A stretch of 64,000 bases of DNA from Streptomyces fragilis (GTDB taxonomy: Bacteria; Actinomycetota; Actinomycetes; Streptomycetales; Streptomycetaceae): positions 496,001 to 560,000 of the forward strand of contig NZ_BEVZ01000004.1 of assembly GCF_003112515.1 (NCBI RefSeq), written 5' to 3'. Positions 25,259 through 34,448 of this stretch are shown in pieces; the stretch's first letter is position 1; each line of letters begins with the position of its first letter. The notes below the pieces were generated by a model. That model was not told the origin of the DNA, ran no database searches, and saw only the letters and a program-made list of their open reading frames with translations. A program made the position numbers and the translations under genes.

Positions 25259-26223
25259 ATGCGGCAGGCGGCCTCCATCCAGATGTCGGCCAGCGACTCC
25301 TCCAGACCGATCCGCGGGCGCCAGCCCAGCCGGTCCCGGGCGGTGCGCACGTCGGCCTGCTGCCAGCTGCCGCAGCCGTCGGGATAGGGGTGGACCGGCA
25401 TCGTGGGCGCGTGGTGCTCGGAGTCGGTGCGCTGGTGGCCGATCAGCCCGCGCACCATGGCCCCGGGCGGTCCGTCCAGCTCGTGCAGGGCGCCCCCGTA
25501 TCCGGCGACCCGGGCCAGCACCGCGGCGGCGTCCCGCAGCCGGACGGCCCGGCCGGAGCCGATGTTGATGACGCCCTGAGCGGCGGAGAGCGCCGCCGCG
25601 TGCACCGCCCGCGCCACGTCCCGCACGTCCACGAAGTCCCGCTGGACGCCCAGCCCGCCGAGCTTGAGCTCGCCGTCGCCCGACTGCATGGCCCGGCGCA
25701 GCGCCTCCGCGAGCCGGCCCAGCGGGGAGCCCGCCGGGGTGCCGGGCCCGGCCGGGGAGAACACCCGCAGCACCACCGCGTCCAGGCCGGAGTTCAGCAC
25801 CAGCTCGGTGGCGGCCAGCTTGCTCACCCCGTACGGGCCGCCGGGCCGCGGCACCGCGTCCTCGGCGGTGGAGGATCCGGGCTGGCTGGGCCCGTACTCG
25901 GCGCCGCAGCCCAGGTGCACCAGCCGGGCGCCGCAGCCGCTGCGCCGCAGGCCCTCGCAGACCGTGGCCACGGCCACCGTGTTGTGCCGGGTCAGCTCCC
26001 GCGCGCCGCCCCGGGTGGCGCCCGCGCAGTTGACGACGACCTGCGGGTGGACGGCGTCCAGGAAGCGGGTGAGCGCGCCGGGGCTGCCGGCCGCCAGGTC
26101 GAACCGGACGTCGGCGTCGTCGCCCCGGCCCAGCGCGGTCAGCTGGACGGCGGGATCGGCGAGCAGGCGGTCGGCCACGAAACGGCCGAGATATCCGTTG
26201 GCTCCGATCAGCAGAACCCTCAT
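25255..26223 (-). CDS. NAD-dependent epimerase/dehydratase (SDR)
   Basis: A 322-residue extended short-chain dehydrogenase: Rossmann GANGYLGRF at residues 7-15, catalytic YGVSK near 135, and C-terminal GWRPRIGLEESLADIW typical of sugar-nucleotide epimerases. It probably modifies a nucleotide-activated sugar. It lies downstream of a membrane protein and a PelF-like glycosyltransferase on the same strand (105-bp gap), suggesting a shared role in making a surface glycan or glycolipid; the substrate cannot be told from sequence. Confidence 0.85.
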   Translation of the reverse strand: MRVLLIGANGYLGRFVADRLLADPAVQLTALGRGDDADVRFDLAAGSPGALTRFLDAVHPQVVVNCAGATRGGARELTRHNTVAVATVCEGLRRSGCGARLVHLGCGAEYGPSQPGSSTAEDAVPRPGGPYGVSKLAATELVLNSGLDAVVLRVFSPAGPGTPAGSPLGRLAEALRRAMQSGDGELKLGGLGVQRDFVDVRDVARAVHAAALSAAQGVINIGSGRAVRLRDAAAVLARVAGYGGALHELDGPPGAMVRGLIGHQRTDSEHHAPTMPVHPYPDGCGSWQQADVRTARDRLGWRPRIGLEESLADIWMEAACRI

Positions 26224-26328
26224 GGCTGCTTCTTCTCCTTCGAGGTCAGGGCGGTCTTCAGGGGTGGGGGCAGTGCTCGGGGCGGCGCGGCGTCGTGCGG
26301 CCCGCGCGGCCCGCACGGTGCGCCGGCC

Positions 26329-27624
26329 TCAGCGGTCGGACGGCGGGCGGGGGGCCGCCGGGGCGTGGGCGGAGGCCAGGGCGAGGCGGCGGCAGGCGTG
26401 GAACAGCAGCACCAGCGCCCCGGCCCCGCAGGCGATCAGCGGGACGGCGTGCGCGCCCCCCACCGACACCACCGTCTCGACCGGTTGCGAGAGGAGGCCG
26501 CAGCCGGGCAGCCGGGCCGCGAACACCAGGCACACGGTGGTGATCTCGGTCCAGCCCACCGCCCGCAGCACCACGCCCGGCGCGTGGGTGAAGCCGTGCA
26601 CGGTCAGCAGGCGCGCGATTAGTAGGAGGGCGCCCAGCGCGGCGGTGGCCGCCGGGGTGGAGTGCTCGCCGAGCGCCACGGCGCTCAGGACTGCCAGTCC
26701 GGACACCGCGGCCAGGTGCACGGCGACGACGCCCAGCAGCAGGGGGCGGGCGGTGGCCGCGAACTCCTCCAGGCCGCGGCTCCCGGCCAGCTTGCGGCCG
26801 ACGCCCGTGCGGAAGAGGTGCGCGCTCCAGGCGGCGGGCGCGCAGGAGAGCGCGAGGGCGAGCAGCGGGGCCAGGCTGATCGGCCAGTCGCCGTACCGCC
26901 CTCCGTCCGGCAGCCCGTCGGGGCCGCCGGTGAGCCCGGCGTGCAGCAGCCCGTCGCCCAGCAGCGCGTAGCCCACCAGCAGGTACGCCCAGGCCCGCGC
27001 ACCCGGCGGGGTCCGCCAGTCGTGCGGTCCGGGGAGCGAGCGGCCCTCCGAGCTCAGCGGCCCGCGGCCGAGCGCCGCGCGCACGCCGGCCACCACGGCC
27101 AGCAGTCCCAGCAGGCCGACCACCGGCCGCGCCTCGCCGGTGGTCCACCGCAGCGCCGCCACCGCGAGCACGCTCAGGGCGCCCGGCAGCAGGGCACGGA
27201 CCGCCCACCGCGCGGGCGTCGGCCCGGCCGCCGGGGGCGGACCGGCGGGCGTCCCGTCTCCGTCGGCCCGGCCGGCCCGGGCGTACATCTCCTCGGCTAG
27301 CGAGAACACGTCCCGGTGGCGGAATCGGGCGGCGGTGCGGTCAGTGACGCCGTGCGCCTCCAGACCGGCGGCGATCTCCAGCGGGTCCACCGCCCGCTCG
27401 CACAGGTCCCGGTGACGCAGCATCAGCGCCTTCACCGGGTCGGCGCCCGCCGCGGCGCCACCACCGCGCGGGTGACGCGCCCGCGCGGCGGAGGACCCGC
27501 CGGCGGAGTCGGCTGCCGAACCGGCCACGTCGGCCCTGTCGGCCCCGTCCGCCCTGTCGGCTGCCACGGCCCCCTCGGCCCCCTCGGCCCCGAGGGCTCT
27601 CTCACGCTTGTCCAGCCCGTTCAC
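26329..27624 (-). CDS. Integral membrane protein in glycosyltransferase operon
   Basis: A 431-residue protein; GTG start overlapping the glycosyltransferase stop (GTGA). The first ~60 residues are Ala/Asp-rich and disordered, followed by a soluble helical segment (KALMLRHRDLCERAVDPLEIAAGLEAHGVTDRTAARFRHRDVF), then about nine to ten TM helices. It is not an obvious PelG or Wzx flippase, but the TM block and coupling to a PelF-like enzyme make a transport or polymer-export role plausible. Function unknown. Confidence 0.75.
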   Translation of the reverse strand: MNGLDKRERALGAEGAEGAVAADRADGADRADVAGSAADSAGGSSAARARHPRGGGAAAGADPVKALMLRHRDLCERAVDPLEIAAGLEAHGVTDRTAARFRHRDVFSLAEEMYARAGRADGDGTPAGPPPAAGPTPARWAVRALLPGALSVLAVAALRWTTGEARPVVGLLGLLAVVAGVRAALGRGPLSSEGRSLPGPHDWRTPPGARAWAYLLVGYALLGDGLLHAGLTGGPDGLPDGGRYGDWPISLAPLLALALSCAPAAWSAHLFRTGVGRKLAGSRGLEEFAATARPLLLGVVAVHLAAVSGLAVLSAVALGEHSTPAATAALGALLLIARLLTVHGFTHAPGVVLRAVGWTEITTVCLVFAARLPGCGLLSQPVETVVSVGGAHAVPLIACGAGALVLLFHACRRLALASAHAPAAPRPPSDR

Positions 27625-29234
27625 CGGGTCACCTCCACGGATTCGGCGCCGGCGACGCGCAGCTCGGCCGGGACCGCGAACGGCCGGGGCTCGGCGGCGT
27701 CCGCCTCGGCGATGCGGCGGGCCGGGCAGCGCCCGGCGATCTCCAGGTAGATGCGGTGGAACGCCGCGACGTTCTGCTCGACGGTGAACAGCTCCATGGC
27801 CCGCGCCCGGGCCGCCTCGCCGAGCCGCTCACGGCGCTCCGGGTCGTTCAGCAACGCCGCGCAGGCGTCGGCCAGCGCCTGCGGGTCCCGGGGCGGCACC
27901 ACCAGCCCCGTCCCGCCGACGACCTCCACCACGGCGCCCACGTCGGTGGAGACCGTCGCCCGTCCGCTGAACATGGCCTCGACCACGCTCACCGGGAACC
28001 CCTCCACGACGCTGGAGAGCACGACCACCTCGCCCTGCGCGTACACCTCCGCGAGCGGGGGCGCCCCGGGCCCGCTCATGTCGACGAACTCCACCGTGCC
28101 GTCGCCCGGGAACAACCGCCCGGCCAGCTCCTCGCAGTGCAGCAGGTAGGCCGCGCCCTCCGGGTCGGGGGCGGAACCCGCGATGCGCAGCCGGGCTCCG
28201 GGCGCCCGGAGCCGCACGGCGGCGAAGGCGTGCAGCAGCGTCACCAGGTCCTTGGACGGTTCGATCCGCCCGACCCAGACGAGGGTGCCGGGCCCGACGC
28301 GCCCTCCCGACGCCCGCCCGCCCGCCGGGGCGCGCTCCCCGGCCTCGGCGAAGCGCGCCGCCGACATGCCGGGGTACACCGTGCGCACCTTGGCCCGGTC
28401 CGCGCCACAGCGCTCCTGCCAGCGCCGGACGTGGGCGTTGCCCGGGGTGAGCACGGCGGCGCTGCGGTACACCTCGGCGGCCAGCCGCCCGTGGAAGGCG
28501 GCCAGCAGCGCGCGGACGGCGGGGGGCGCCTCGGCGGAGCCGAGGTAGTGCGCGCGCAGCGGGACGCCGTACTCGGTGACCACCAGCGGGACGCCGTGGA
28601 AATGCCGCGCCAGCAGTCCGGGCAGGGCGGCGAGCCCGCCGGCCGCTGCGTGGCAGAGGTCCACCGAGCCGAGCTCGCCCGCCTCGCACCAGTCGAGCGA
28701 GAGGGGGCGCAGGGCCTGCTCCAGGTGCGCGCCGACCTCCAGGAGGTCCGTCACGCGCGCCTCGCGCGCCGCCCGCGGGGCGCCCGGCGCGCGGCAGACG
28801 CGCTCCAGTGCCCGGACGGCCTCCTCGGAACGCAGCGCGGCGACCATCCCGCCCTCCTCGCGGGCGAGTTCGGCCAGGCCGTACAGGGCCGAGCGGAAAC
28901 GGTCCGCCTCCTCGGGTGAGGGAGCGCCCGGCCCGGCCGCCGGACCGGCGCACAGCCCGGCGGCGAGGTCGCCGTAGTGCTCGGCGAACCGGCGGCGCGC
29001 GCGGCGGCCGTACCAGGTGCCGTCCACCTCCGCCGTCCACAGCGGGGCGGTGCGCACCTGGGTGACCTGGGCGGGCAGGTCGACCCAGCCGGCCCGCTCC
29101 TGCTCACGGTCGCGGCTGAGGGCGTACAGCCGGAACTCGTGCTGGCCGAGCCCGCGTACCAGGCGGTCGCACCAGAGCCTGGCCTCACCCCTCGCGTACG
29201 GATAACCACCCTCCGTCAGCAGTCCGATGCGCAC
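27621..29234 (-). CDS. PelF-like GT4 glycosyltransferase
   Basis: A 537-residue GT-B enzyme. The N-terminus MRIGLLTEGGYPYARGEARLWCDRLVRGL matches the DUF3492/PelF-type acceptor domain; the C-terminal half has GT4 features (LVWVGRIEPSKDLVTLL, SSVVEGFPVSVVEAM with the catalytic E-x7-E pattern, VVPPRDPQALA). PelF polymerises the Pel exopolysaccharide from UDP-GalNAc in other bacteria; the substrate here is unknown. GTG start. It is the first gene of a coupled operon with a membrane protein and an epimerase. Confidence 0.85.
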   Translation of the reverse strand: MRIGLLTEGGYPYARGEARLWCDRLVRGLGQHEFRLYALSRDREQERAGWVDLPAQVTQVRTAPLWTAEVDGTWYGRRARRRFAEHYGDLAAGLCAGPAAGPGAPSPEEADRFRSALYGLAELAREEGGMVAALRSEEAVRALERVCRAPGAPRAAREARVTDLLEVGAHLEQALRPLSLDWCEAGELGSVDLCHAAAGGLAALPGLLARHFHGVPLVVTEYGVPLRAHYLGSAEAPPAVRALLAAFHGRLAAEVYRSAAVLTPGNAHVRRWQERCGADRAKVRTVYPGMSAARFAEAGERAPAGGRASGGRVGPGTLVWVGRIEPSKDLVTLLHAFAAVRLRAPGARLRIAGSAPDPEGAAYLLHCEELAGRLFPGDGTVEFVDMSGPGAPPLAEVYAQGEVVVLSSVVEGFPVSVVEAMFSGRATVSTDVGAVVEVVGGTGLVVPPRDPQALADACAALLNDPERRERLGEAARARAMELFTVEQNVAAFHRIYLEIAGRCPARRIAEADAAEPRPFAVPAELRVAGAESVEVTR

Positions 29235-29317
29235 GCGTACATCCCCGATCTCCCCTAGGAAACGGCCGCCCTCGACGGCGGCGGCTGGTAGCCGGGACGA
29301 ACGTATGCGGATATGCG

Positions 29318-29351
29318 GGTGGCGCGACGGACGGTTGTCCGTCGCGCCACC
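29318..29351. terminator. Perfect 15-bp hairpin upstream of the glycosyltransferase operon
   Basis: GGTGGCGCGACGGAC / GTCCGTCGCGCCACC with a GGTT loop. It follows the DUF3152 gene on the minus strand, so probably terminates that transcript; there is no T-run. Confidence 0.75.
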
Positions 29352-29457
29352 GGAAGGGGTGAACGCCCGTAACTTTCCCTTTCACGGGGCGTTTTGCAGC
29401 GCACAGCGACGGTATCGTCGCGCGCCGTGCGCGCGGGCGGACGGACCGGCGGGCGGG

Positions 29458-30951
29458 TCAGCCGTTCGGGTAGGCCCAGGCGTTCGGTCTGCAGTGGATG
29501 CCGTCGTGGTCCAGGAACTTCGTCTGCTGCTGCATCACGGGAGCCAGCCCGCCGTCCTTGGCGCACTCCACGTGCCCGTAGCCCAGGCGGTGGCCCACCT
29601 CGTGGTTGATCAGCATCTGCCGGTACGAGTGGATGCGCCGGTCGCCGTAGGTCTCCGAACCCCGCGCCCAGCGATAGGCGTTGATCATCACGCGGGAGGT
29701 GGAGGCGGAGTCGCAGGAGACGTTGTCCACGGTGGTGTCCAGGCCGGACCTGGCGCACCACTCGGCGGTGGTGCCCGGGCTGGCGAGGGTGATCACGAAG
29801 TCGGGGTCCTTGTCGGCGCCCTTCGGCACCCGCTTGAACGCCAGGCCGTCGTGCGCCCAACTGCGGTCGTCGTTGAGCGTCTTGTGCACGGCATCGGCGA
29901 ACAGCTCGCCGTCCAGAGCCAGTTCGTCCTCGACGTCCACGCGGTAGGTGAACTCGTCGCCCTCGCGCGGGGGTTCCTCGGTGCCCGGCACCGAGGTGAA
30001 GGTTCCGGGGCCCGCGAGCGTGGGGCTGAGGTCGTAGACCAGGCCCATCCGCTGCTTGTAGGTGAGGCCCTGCAGGTTCCACGCCTTCGGCAGCGGTGCG
30101 GGATCCGCGACGCCCACGGGCTGCCCCTTCTCCCCCTCGGCCCCCGGCACTCCCGCGGCCTGCGCCCCGCGCACCGAGTGGGCCCGGTCGTCGGCGACCT
30201 GCTCGGAGACCGTGACCCCGAGGACCACCAGCACCGCGAGCGCGAGCACGCCGGTGAACAGGCGGCCCTTCACCCCGCGTCCCGGCCCGACCCGGCGCGG
30301 TGCGGGACGGGACGCGGACGGCACCGGGTCGAGGTCGTGGTCGCCATCGCCGTCCGGACCGTCCGCGGGACCACCGGGGCCCTGCGCGGAGCGGGGCCCG
30401 TCGGGACGTGCCGGAACGTCACCGGGTCCGGCCGACGGCCGGTGGCGGACGTGGTCGTCGAGCGTGTCGTAGTAGGGGGGCCGCTGACCCAGCGTGGCCA
30501 GGCCCTCGGTCCGGGCCACCAGGTCACGGGGCTGCTCCGCCCAGGTGTCCCAGCCGCCGTCCTGTTCCCGCGGCCCGCGGGAGCCGGCGTACCCGGGCCG
30601 CCCGCCGTCGTCCTGGGGACGGCCGCCGTGATGCTGGGGGTGACCGTCGTGGCCCTGGGGACGGCCGCCCTGATGCTGAGGGTGGCCGCCGTGGTCCTGG
30701 GGGTGGCCTCCACGCACGGGGGACGGAGGACCGCCCCTGCCGTGGGCCGAAGGGGTGTACGCCCCGAGGGCCTGGCGCGGGGGCGGCTCCCAGGGGCTCC
30801 AGGCGTCCTCGGCGTCCGGGGCGCCACCCGCTTCGGCGGAGCGCGACGCCCCGGCGGCGCCAGGAGCGCCCCGTAGGTCGTGAGGAGCGGCCGCGGCCGG
30901 ATTCGCGGCATCTGCGGGCCTGGCAGGCCCCCGGCGACTGTGCCGTCCCAC
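29458..30951 (-). CDS. DUF3152 metalloprotease-like membrane-anchored protein
   Basis: About 497 residues. A disordered N-terminus contains His/Gly/Pro/Gln heptad-like repeats (GGHPQDH, GGRPQGH), then one TM helix (LFTGVLALAVLVVLGV, ~230-250) and an extracellular DUF3152 domain. The domain carries a zincin-type motif HEVGHRLGYGH plus paired cysteines, suggesting a zinc peptidase or decayed relative. The GTG start lies 8 bp after the stop of the upstream hydrolase and its SD overlaps that stop (TGAGGGAGC), implying an operon. An in-frame ATG upstream would run through the hydrolase gene. Confidence 0.82.
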   Translation of the reverse strand: MGRHSRRGPARPADAANPAAAAPHDLRGAPGAAGASRSAEAGGAPDAEDAWSPWEPPPRQALGAYTPSAHGRGGPPSPVRGGHPQDHGGHPQHQGGRPQGHDGHPQHHGGRPQDDGGRPGYAGSRGPREQDGGWDTWAEQPRDLVARTEGLATLGQRPPYYDTLDDHVRHRPSAGPGDVPARPDGPRSAQGPGGPADGPDGDGDHDLDPVPSASRPAPRRVGPGRGVKGRLFTGVLALAVLVVLGVTVSEQVADDRAHSVRGAQAAGVPGAEGEKGQPVGVADPAPLPKAWNLQGLTYKQRMGLVYDLSPTLAGPGTFTSVPGTEEPPREGDEFTYRVDVEDELALDGELFADAVHKTLNDDRSWAHDGLAFKRVPKGADKDPDFVITLASPGTTAEWCARSGLDTTVDNVSCDSASTSRVMINAYRWARGSETYGDRRIHSYRQMLINHEVGHRLGYGHVECAKDGGLAPVMQQQTKFLDHDGIHCRPNAWAYPNG

Positions 30952-30959
30952 GCGCTCCC

Positions 30960-32006
30960 TCAGCTTTCGGTTTCCGTCACGGCCAGGACATCGTCGGTCT
31001 CGCCCGGACGGCGCTCCCCCGCCTCCCCGCCGGCCTCCCCGCCCTTGCCGGCAGAGGCGCCGGCGTCGGCGAGGAACTCGCGGAAGGCCCGGGCGACCGT
31101 GTCCGGACACTCCATCATGGCCACATGTCCGGCTTCCGGCAGCGCCAGGAGGCGCGAACAGGGGAACGCGCGGGCCGCCCGGCGGGCCATCCGGAACGAG
31201 ACCAACCGGTCACGCCCCCCGTAGACGAGCAGGGTGGGCGCGGCGACCCGCTCGGCGTGTCGCCACAGCCGGTGCCGTCCGGCCAGGGTGTACGCGTCGA
31301 CTATGCCGCGGGCCGAACGGGTCATCGCGTCCCAGAAGTACGGCAGCCGCTGCCGCCGCTCCATCTCCGCCACCGCCGCGGCCAGACCCTCCTCGGTCAC
31401 CCGCCCGGGGTCCCCGTAGGTGAGCCCGAGCACTCCGCGCACCCGCTGCTCGGCGGTCCAGCCGCGGGTGAGGCGGGTGAACAGCGCCGTCGCCCCGGGC
31501 ACCGCGAGCAGTCCGGTCGGCACGGCGCTGCGCTGCACGCGCAGTTCCGGCAGCGCGGGCGAGACCAGGGTCAGCGTGCGCACCAGGTCCGGGCGGAGCG
31601 CCGCGACCTTGGTGGCGACCGCACCGCCCATCGAGTTGCCGAAGAGGTGCACCGGGCCGCGCCCGGACCGCTCCAGGTAGCGGACGACGGCGCGGGTGTG
31701 GCCGGTGATCGAGTAGTCGCCGTCGTCCGGCGGCGGGGAGTCGCCGAAGCCGGGCAGGTCGACGGCCTCGCAGTCGAGCAGGTCGTCCAGCAGCGGCATC
31801 AGCGCCGACCAGTTCTGCGAGGAGCCGCCCAGCCCGTGCACGAAGAGCGCCGGCTCGGCGTCCTCGCGCGAGGACGGACGGGAGCGGACCGACAGGGTCA
31901 CGCCCCGCAGCGCGACCGACCTGATCCGCTCACCGTCCGCGGCGACCGGGCCCACACGGGGCAGTACGGTGCCCGCGGGCGGGACGGGGGCATCGGTCGA
32001 AGACAT
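30960..32006 (-). CDS. Alpha/beta hydrolase
   Basis: A 348-residue hydrolase with HGLGGSSQNW oxyanion region, nucleophile elbow GNSMGG (Ser ~148), acid in YGGRDRLVSF and His in PEAGHVAMME. No signal peptide. The C-terminal 30 residues are a Gly/Glu-rich tail. Family members include esterases, dienelactone hydrolases and C-C hydrolases; substrate unknown. It is transcribed just ahead of the DUF3152 gene. Confidence 0.88.
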   Translation of the reverse strand: MSSTDAPVPPAGTVLPRVGPVAADGERIRSVALRGVTLSVRSRPSSREDAEPALFVHGLGGSSQNWSALMPLLDDLLDCEAVDLPGFGDSPPPDDGDYSITGHTRAVVRYLERSGRGPVHLFGNSMGGAVATKVAALRPDLVRTLTLVSPALPELRVQRSAVPTGLLAVPGATALFTRLTRGWTAEQRVRGVLGLTYGDPGRVTEEGLAAAVAEMERRQRLPYFWDAMTRSARGIVDAYTLAGRHRLWRHAERVAAPTLLVYGGRDRLVSFRMARRAARAFPCSRLLALPEAGHVAMMECPDTVARAFREFLADAGASAGKGGEAGGEAGERRPGETDDVLAVTETES

Positions 32007-32244
32007 GCGCCAATGTTACGAGACGATCACGCCCTGCCAGGCGTACCGGCGGCCCCCGGGGGTGTGGGGGCGGTCACAGCGAACGGGCCGGTGTGATCCG
32101 GGCGGCCCCGGGCACACATCCGCACGCGGAGGCATCGCGCCTGCGCCGGGTGTCTCCTAGGCTCGACTCCACAGGGCACCCCGCCCCGGAGCGGTCCGCC
32201 GCCGGGGCCGAACGGACCGGAACCCCACCGAAGGGAGCCCCACC

Positions 32245-32475
32245 ATGCCTGTCGACCCGACCGACCCGGACACCTTCGTGCACGAGGAGGAAGAGGAGGA
32301 AGCCGCCCCGGAGATCGACGTCGAGGCCCCCGAGCACGACGCGGCCGAGCAGCTCGCGGACGTCCGTCCCGCCAAGGACGAGCCGGTGCGCGGCGAGGCG
32401 GCCGACCGCGCCGCCGAGGCGGACCTCGCCGAACAGGCGAGGGTGGTGGAACTCGACGAGGACGACTACCGCTGA
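32245..32475 (+). CDS. Small acidic conserved-type hypothetical protein
   Basis: A 76-residue, strongly acidic protein (MPVDPTDPDTFVHEEEEEEA ... VVELDEDDYR). It starts 11 nt after AAGGGAG and is preceded by a TAGGCT -10-like hexamer near 32157-32162. No domain is recognised. A strong terminator follows at once, so it is monocistronic. Confidence 0.75.
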   Translation: MPVDPTDPDTFVHEEEEEEAAPEIDVEAPEHDAAEQLADVRPAKDEPVRGEAADRAAEADLAEQARVVELDEDDYR

Positions 32476-32476
32476 C

Positions 32477-32520
32477 ACCGGCCGCCGCCGAGGGCCCGGC
32501 GAGGGCCCTCGGCGGCCGGT
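32477..32520 (+). terminator. Terminator after small acidic protein
   Basis: ACCGGCCGCCG(CCG)AGGGCCC pairs with GGGCCCTCGGCGGCCGGT across a 5-nt loop; one arm has a CCG bulge. Confidence 0.8.
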
Positions 32521-32895
32521 GCGCGGGGCGGAGCTCCCCCTGGAACACCCCGGCGGACCGGCCCAGGAGCTCCGGCGGGCAGGTGCTGGAAGTCCGGCGG
32601 GCAGGTGCTGGAACTCAGGCGGACCAGCCGGGACCTCCGCGGCATCCGCCCAGAAGCTCCGGCGGACCGCCCCAGAAGCTCCGGCGGACCGCCCCGGGAA
32701 CCACGCGGCGGACCGGCCGGGGACGGCCGCGGCGGACCGGTCGCGGACGCCCGTGCGCGCCACCGGCGTCGCCCCTGCCTCGGGGGTCTCTCACCGCCCG
32801 CTGAATTTCTCCGGTCGCAGGACGCGCAGGACGGTTACCGAAAAGTACGATGGTGCTGCGGCCCACGCCGCGCACGGACGATCTTGGGAGGCGGC
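32521..32895. repeat. Gap with short tandem repeats before the TetR gene
   Basis: Two diverged copies of GCAGGTGCTGGAA(G/C)T (32579-32612), two copies of a 21-bp unit CAGAAGCTCCGGCGGACCGCC (32650-32691), and GCGGCGGACCGG(C/T) repeats to about 32740. The stretch 32815-32860 (GACGGTTACCGAAAAGTACGAT) is less GC-rich and probably holds the TetR gene promoter. I see no gene here. Confidence 0.6.
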
Positions 32896-33537
32896 GTGAC
32901 AGCCATCGAGCAGACAGAGGCGGCACGCCCGCGCGGCACCCGGCTTCCGCGCCGTGCCCGGCGCAACCAGCTCCTGGGAGCCGCGCAGGAGGTGTTCGTC
33001 GCCCAGGGCTACCACGCCGCCGCCATGGACGACATCGCCGAGCGGGCGGGCGTCAGCAAGCCGGTGCTGTACCAGCACTTCCCCGGCAAGCTCGAGCTGT
33101 ACCTGGCCCTGCTGGACCAGCACTGCGCCGCGCTGATCGAGTCGGTGCGCGCGGCGCTCGCCTCGACGCACGACAACAAGCAGCGCGTCCGGGCGACCAT
33201 GGACGCCTACTTCGCGTACGTGGAGGACGACGGCGGCGCGTTCCGTCTGGTCTTCGAGTCGGACCTGACCAACGAGCCCGCGGTGCGCGAGCGCGTGGAC
33301 AAGGTGACCAACGAGTGCGCCGAGGCGATCTGCGACGTCATCGCCGAGGACACCGGGCTCTCCCGCGAGGAGTCGATGCTGCTCGCCTCGGGCCTGGGCG
33401 GGCTCGCCCAGGTGGTGGCGCGGGCCTGGCTGCACAGCGACCGCAGCGTGCCGCGGGACAAGGCGGTGCAGTTGCTGGCCTCGCTCGCCTGGCGCGGCAT
33501 CGCCGGGTTCCCGCTGCACGGCACCGAGAACGCCTGA
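32896..33537 (+). CDS. TetR-family transcriptional regulator
   Basis: A 213-residue regulator; the N-terminal helix-turn-helix spans about 20-65 (RNQLLGAAQEVFVAQGYHAAAMDDIAERAGVSKPVLYQHFPGK), followed by an all-helical ligand/dimer domain. GTG start with GGGAGGCGGC just upstream. Targets unknown; the nearest downstream gene on the same strand is the DUF3107 gene, 128 bp away. Confidence 0.9.
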   Translation: MTAIEQTEAARPRGTRLPRRARRNQLLGAAQEVFVAQGYHAAAMDDIAERAGVSKPVLYQHFPGKLELYLALLDQHCAALIESVRAALASTHDNKQRVRATMDAYFAYVEDDGGAFRLVFESDLTNEPAVRERVDKVTNECAEAICDVIAEDTGLSREESMLLASGLGGLAQVVARAWLHSDRSVPRDKAVQLLASLAWRGIAGFPLHGTENA

Positions 33538-33665
33538 GCACTCCGGGCCCCCTCGGGACCCGGGGCCCGGCGACACCCCGGGAAGGGCCCCGCCTGGACT
33601 AATGTGTCCGGGGTACGGCGCGGACGGAAGCGAGATGTCCGCGCACCACTGACCGTCGGAGGGAC

Positions 33666-33899
33666 ATGGCCGTGGAGGTCAAGATCGGCGTGCAGCACGC
33701 GCCCCGCGAGATCGTTCTGCAGAGCGGTCAGAGCGCCGAGGAGGTCGAGCGGCTCGTGGCCGAGGCGCTCGCCGGCAAGTCGGCGCTGCTGACCCTGGTG
33801 GACGAGCACGGCCGCAAGGTCCTGGTCCCGGCGGAGCGCCTCGCCTACGTCGAGCTGGGCGAGCCGGCTCCCCGCAAGGTGGGCTTCGGCGCGCTCTGA
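33666..33899 (+). CDS. DUF3107 family protein
   Basis: A 77-residue actinobacterial protein (MAVEVKIGVQHAPREIVLQS, ending APRKVGFGAL) matching the DUF3107 family; mostly beta strand and one helix; function unknown. SD GGAGGG lies 8 nt upstream. Terminated at 33921-33955. In many actinobacteria this family sits beside a TetR gene and a DEAD-box helicase, as here. Confidence 0.88.
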   Translation: MAVEVKIGVQHAPREIVLQSGQSAEEVERLVAEALAGKSALLTLVDEHGRKVLVPAERLAYVELGEPAPRKVGFGAL

Positions 33900-33920
33900 G
33901 CAGCGGGCGGACACGCACGT

Positions 33921-33957
33921 GAAGGGCCGGACGGCATTGAGCCGTCCGGCCCTTCGG
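33921..33957 (+). terminator. Terminator after DUF3107 gene
   Basis: A perfect 15-bp stem GAAGGGCCGGACGGC / GCCGTCCGGCCCTTC around ATTGA. Confidence 0.88.
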
Positions 33958-34029
33958 CGTGTGCGGGGCGTGATGGGCGGGTAGTCACACCGGGACCTTC
34001 CGTGCACGCTCCTGGTGAAGGGACCCGCC

Positions 34030-34314
34030 ATGTTCTTCCTCGCGGCGCCGGCCTCGGTGCTCATCGGGCTCCTGCTCGCCTACGCGGCCGTCCACCGGCT
34101 CCCGCACCGGCTGCCGCCCGCGGGCATGGTCCTGCCCACCGGGGTGGCGGGCGCCCTGCTCGGCACGCTGGTCACGCACGCCGCCATTGCGCCCAGCCGG
34201 GTCGCCCCCCTGCTGCTCGGCGCGGCGGCGCTGTCCGCGGCCGCGCTCTCGCTGCTGCTGCGCCCGCAGCACACCGGTCCCCGCCGCTCCCCGGCCCGTC
34301 CCCCGGCGGCCTGA
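34030..34314 (+). CDS. Small hydrophobic membrane protein
   Basis: A 94-residue protein with about three hydrophobic helices (FLAAPASVLIGLLLAYAAV; VLPTGVAGALLGTLVTHAA; APLLLGAAALSAAALSLLL) and a short Arg/Pro tail. SD GAAGGGA is 7 nt upstream of the chosen ATG; an in-frame GTG at 34015 would add five residues. No family assigned. Confidence 0.65.
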   Translation: MFFLAAPASVLIGLLLAYAAVHRLPHRLPPAGMVLPTGVAGALLGTLVTHAAIAPSRVAPLLLGAAALSAAALSLLLRPQHTGPRRSPARPPAA

Positions 34315-34448
34315 GCCACCGGTCGGGACCGGAAGGAACCGCAGGCCCCGGCGGCCCGGGCGACCGGCCAGGACCACAGGACCGGCGGCCTCCGCGACCA
34401 CCGGCGGCCGGGCCGGACCGCCGGCCCGAGCAACCGTCGCCGGGAACG

